A stretch of 64,000 nt of DNA from Candidatus Contendibacter sp. Its GTDB lineage: Bacteria > Pseudomonadota > Gammaproteobacteria > Competibacterales > Competibacteraceae. This document shows, in pieces, positions 63,676-64,000 of the stretch. Every line of letters starts with the position of its first letter. Position 1 is the first letter of the stretch. The stretch lies in the NCBI GenBank assembly GCA_029624765.1, contig JARSSO010000007.1, positions 96,492 to 160,491 of the forward strand, in the 5' to 3' direction. The translations under genes and the position numbers were made by a program. The notes beneath the pieces were generated by a model, which ran no database searches, had not been told where the DNA came from, and worked only from the letters and a program-made list of their open reading frames with translations.

Positions 63676-64000
63676 CCAGCGGATGCGGGCGAATCCGGCG
63701 GTGTTTGCACCTGCCGGATGATCTCGGCGATTTGCCGGGCTTCGGGAAGCCTCAAGCGCTGGGCGTCTTGCAACGCCAAGGTTAAGAGTTCCAATGCCTT
63801 TTCGCGGTCTCCCGCCGCGCCGCGCGCCAGATACGTGATGCCGATCTTGGCGCGGCAGATGAGTAGCTCCCGCACGTCCCCCAGCCGCTCGTAGACCGGC
63901 AGTTCCTCCTCCCGGCGGATCCGCAGCGCCTCGTCCAGCTCGCCGCGCGCCTGCAACACGTCGGCGATCTTCCCCTGCGTCACCGCCCGCGCCCGCACGT
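63672..64000 (-). CDS. TPR-containing protein, C-terminal fragment (runs off the window)
   Basis: The open frame continues beyond the right edge; only the last 108 codons are seen. It has repeated helix pairs such as KIADVLQARGELDEALRIRREEEL and REKALELLTLALQDAQRL (cited in part), the tetratricopeptide pattern with A/G at the expected small positions. Such repeats often follow an ATPase or a caspase-like domain in this class of proteins, but the N-terminal part is not visible. It converges on the reductase fusion, with a 4-bp overlap of stops. Confidence 0.7.
   Translation of the reverse strand, partial: VRARAVTQGKIADVLQARGELDEALRIRREEELPVYERLGDVRELLICRAKIGITYLARGAAGDREKALELLTLALQDAQRLRLPEARQIAEIIRQVQTPPDSPASAG

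Overview
The window is high-GC DNA with long, tightly packed bacterial genes. The gene set (orphan type VI Hcp, sigma-54 regulation, complex GGDEF/EAL and hybrid kinases, leucine catabolism, Fe-SOD, bufferin cluster) and the intergenic palindromes suggest a gammaproteobacterium, perhaps near Competibacteraceae/Chromatiales. That placement rests on style, not on a marker gene, and is weak. I see no rRNA, tRNA, CRISPR array, transposase or prophage gene.

Layout. 0-12 kb: a TrkA-type K+ channel, a frameshifted threonine aldolase, a PD-(D/E)XK-like coiled-coil protein divergent from a small winged-helix-like protein/AAA ATPase pair with a repeat-bearing promoter region, an SDR oxidoreductase and a large SNF2 ATPase. 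12-21.3 kb: a response regulator-sigma-54 activator, an OmpA-like protein without signal peptide, two membrane histidine kinases (one without an ATPase domain) and an orphan Hcp. 21.4-29.5 kb: mixed small genes, including a PQ-loop protein, a broken RidA-like gene, an AT-rich methyltransferase, a split membrane/spermidine-synthase pair, a lipoprotein, glycerate kinase, a serine hydrolase and a Tat-exported SOD. 29.8-34.1 kb: one large CHASE4/CHASE/PAS/GGDEF/EAL protein. 34-52 kb: acyl-CoA metabolism, with a leucine-degradation operon (ivd, mccB, aacS), a CoA ligase-Liv ABC transporter-CoA ligase operon, and a reverse-strand operon of acyl-CoA dehydrogenase, racemase/CoA-transferase, two thioesterases and a BadI/MenB-like crotonase. 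52-57 kb: MEKHLA, fructosamine-kinase-like, NnrU, ArsS-like radical SAM and DUF1223 proteins. 57-63.7 kb: an ECF sigma/anti-sigma pair divergent from a bufferin cluster (precursor, MNIO enzyme, DUF2063 partner, DoxX) that runs into a TVP38-flavoprotein reductase fusion.

Main observation. The OmpA-like gene (start 15044, minus) and hcp (start 20826, plus) are about 5.8 kb apart and point outward, yet share one promoter architecture: a perfect GG-N10-GC sigma-54 site, a 15-bp identical block exactly 34 bp upstream of it, and about 100 bp upstream two 14-bp CCCAA-N4-TTGGG dyads separated by exactly 5 bp. This looks like a small sigma-54 regulon that joins Hcp to an uncharacterised OmpA-domain protein. 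The region between the two promoters holds the two sensor kinases, and a sigma-54 activator lies just outside.

Other points of note are a putative intrinsic terminator between the sigma/bufA divergent region and the bufferin precursor, a roughly 330-bp inverted-repeat element beside it, several decayed genes (ltaE, ridA-like, an SDR 3' remnant) and a histidine kinase reduced to its dimerisation domain.
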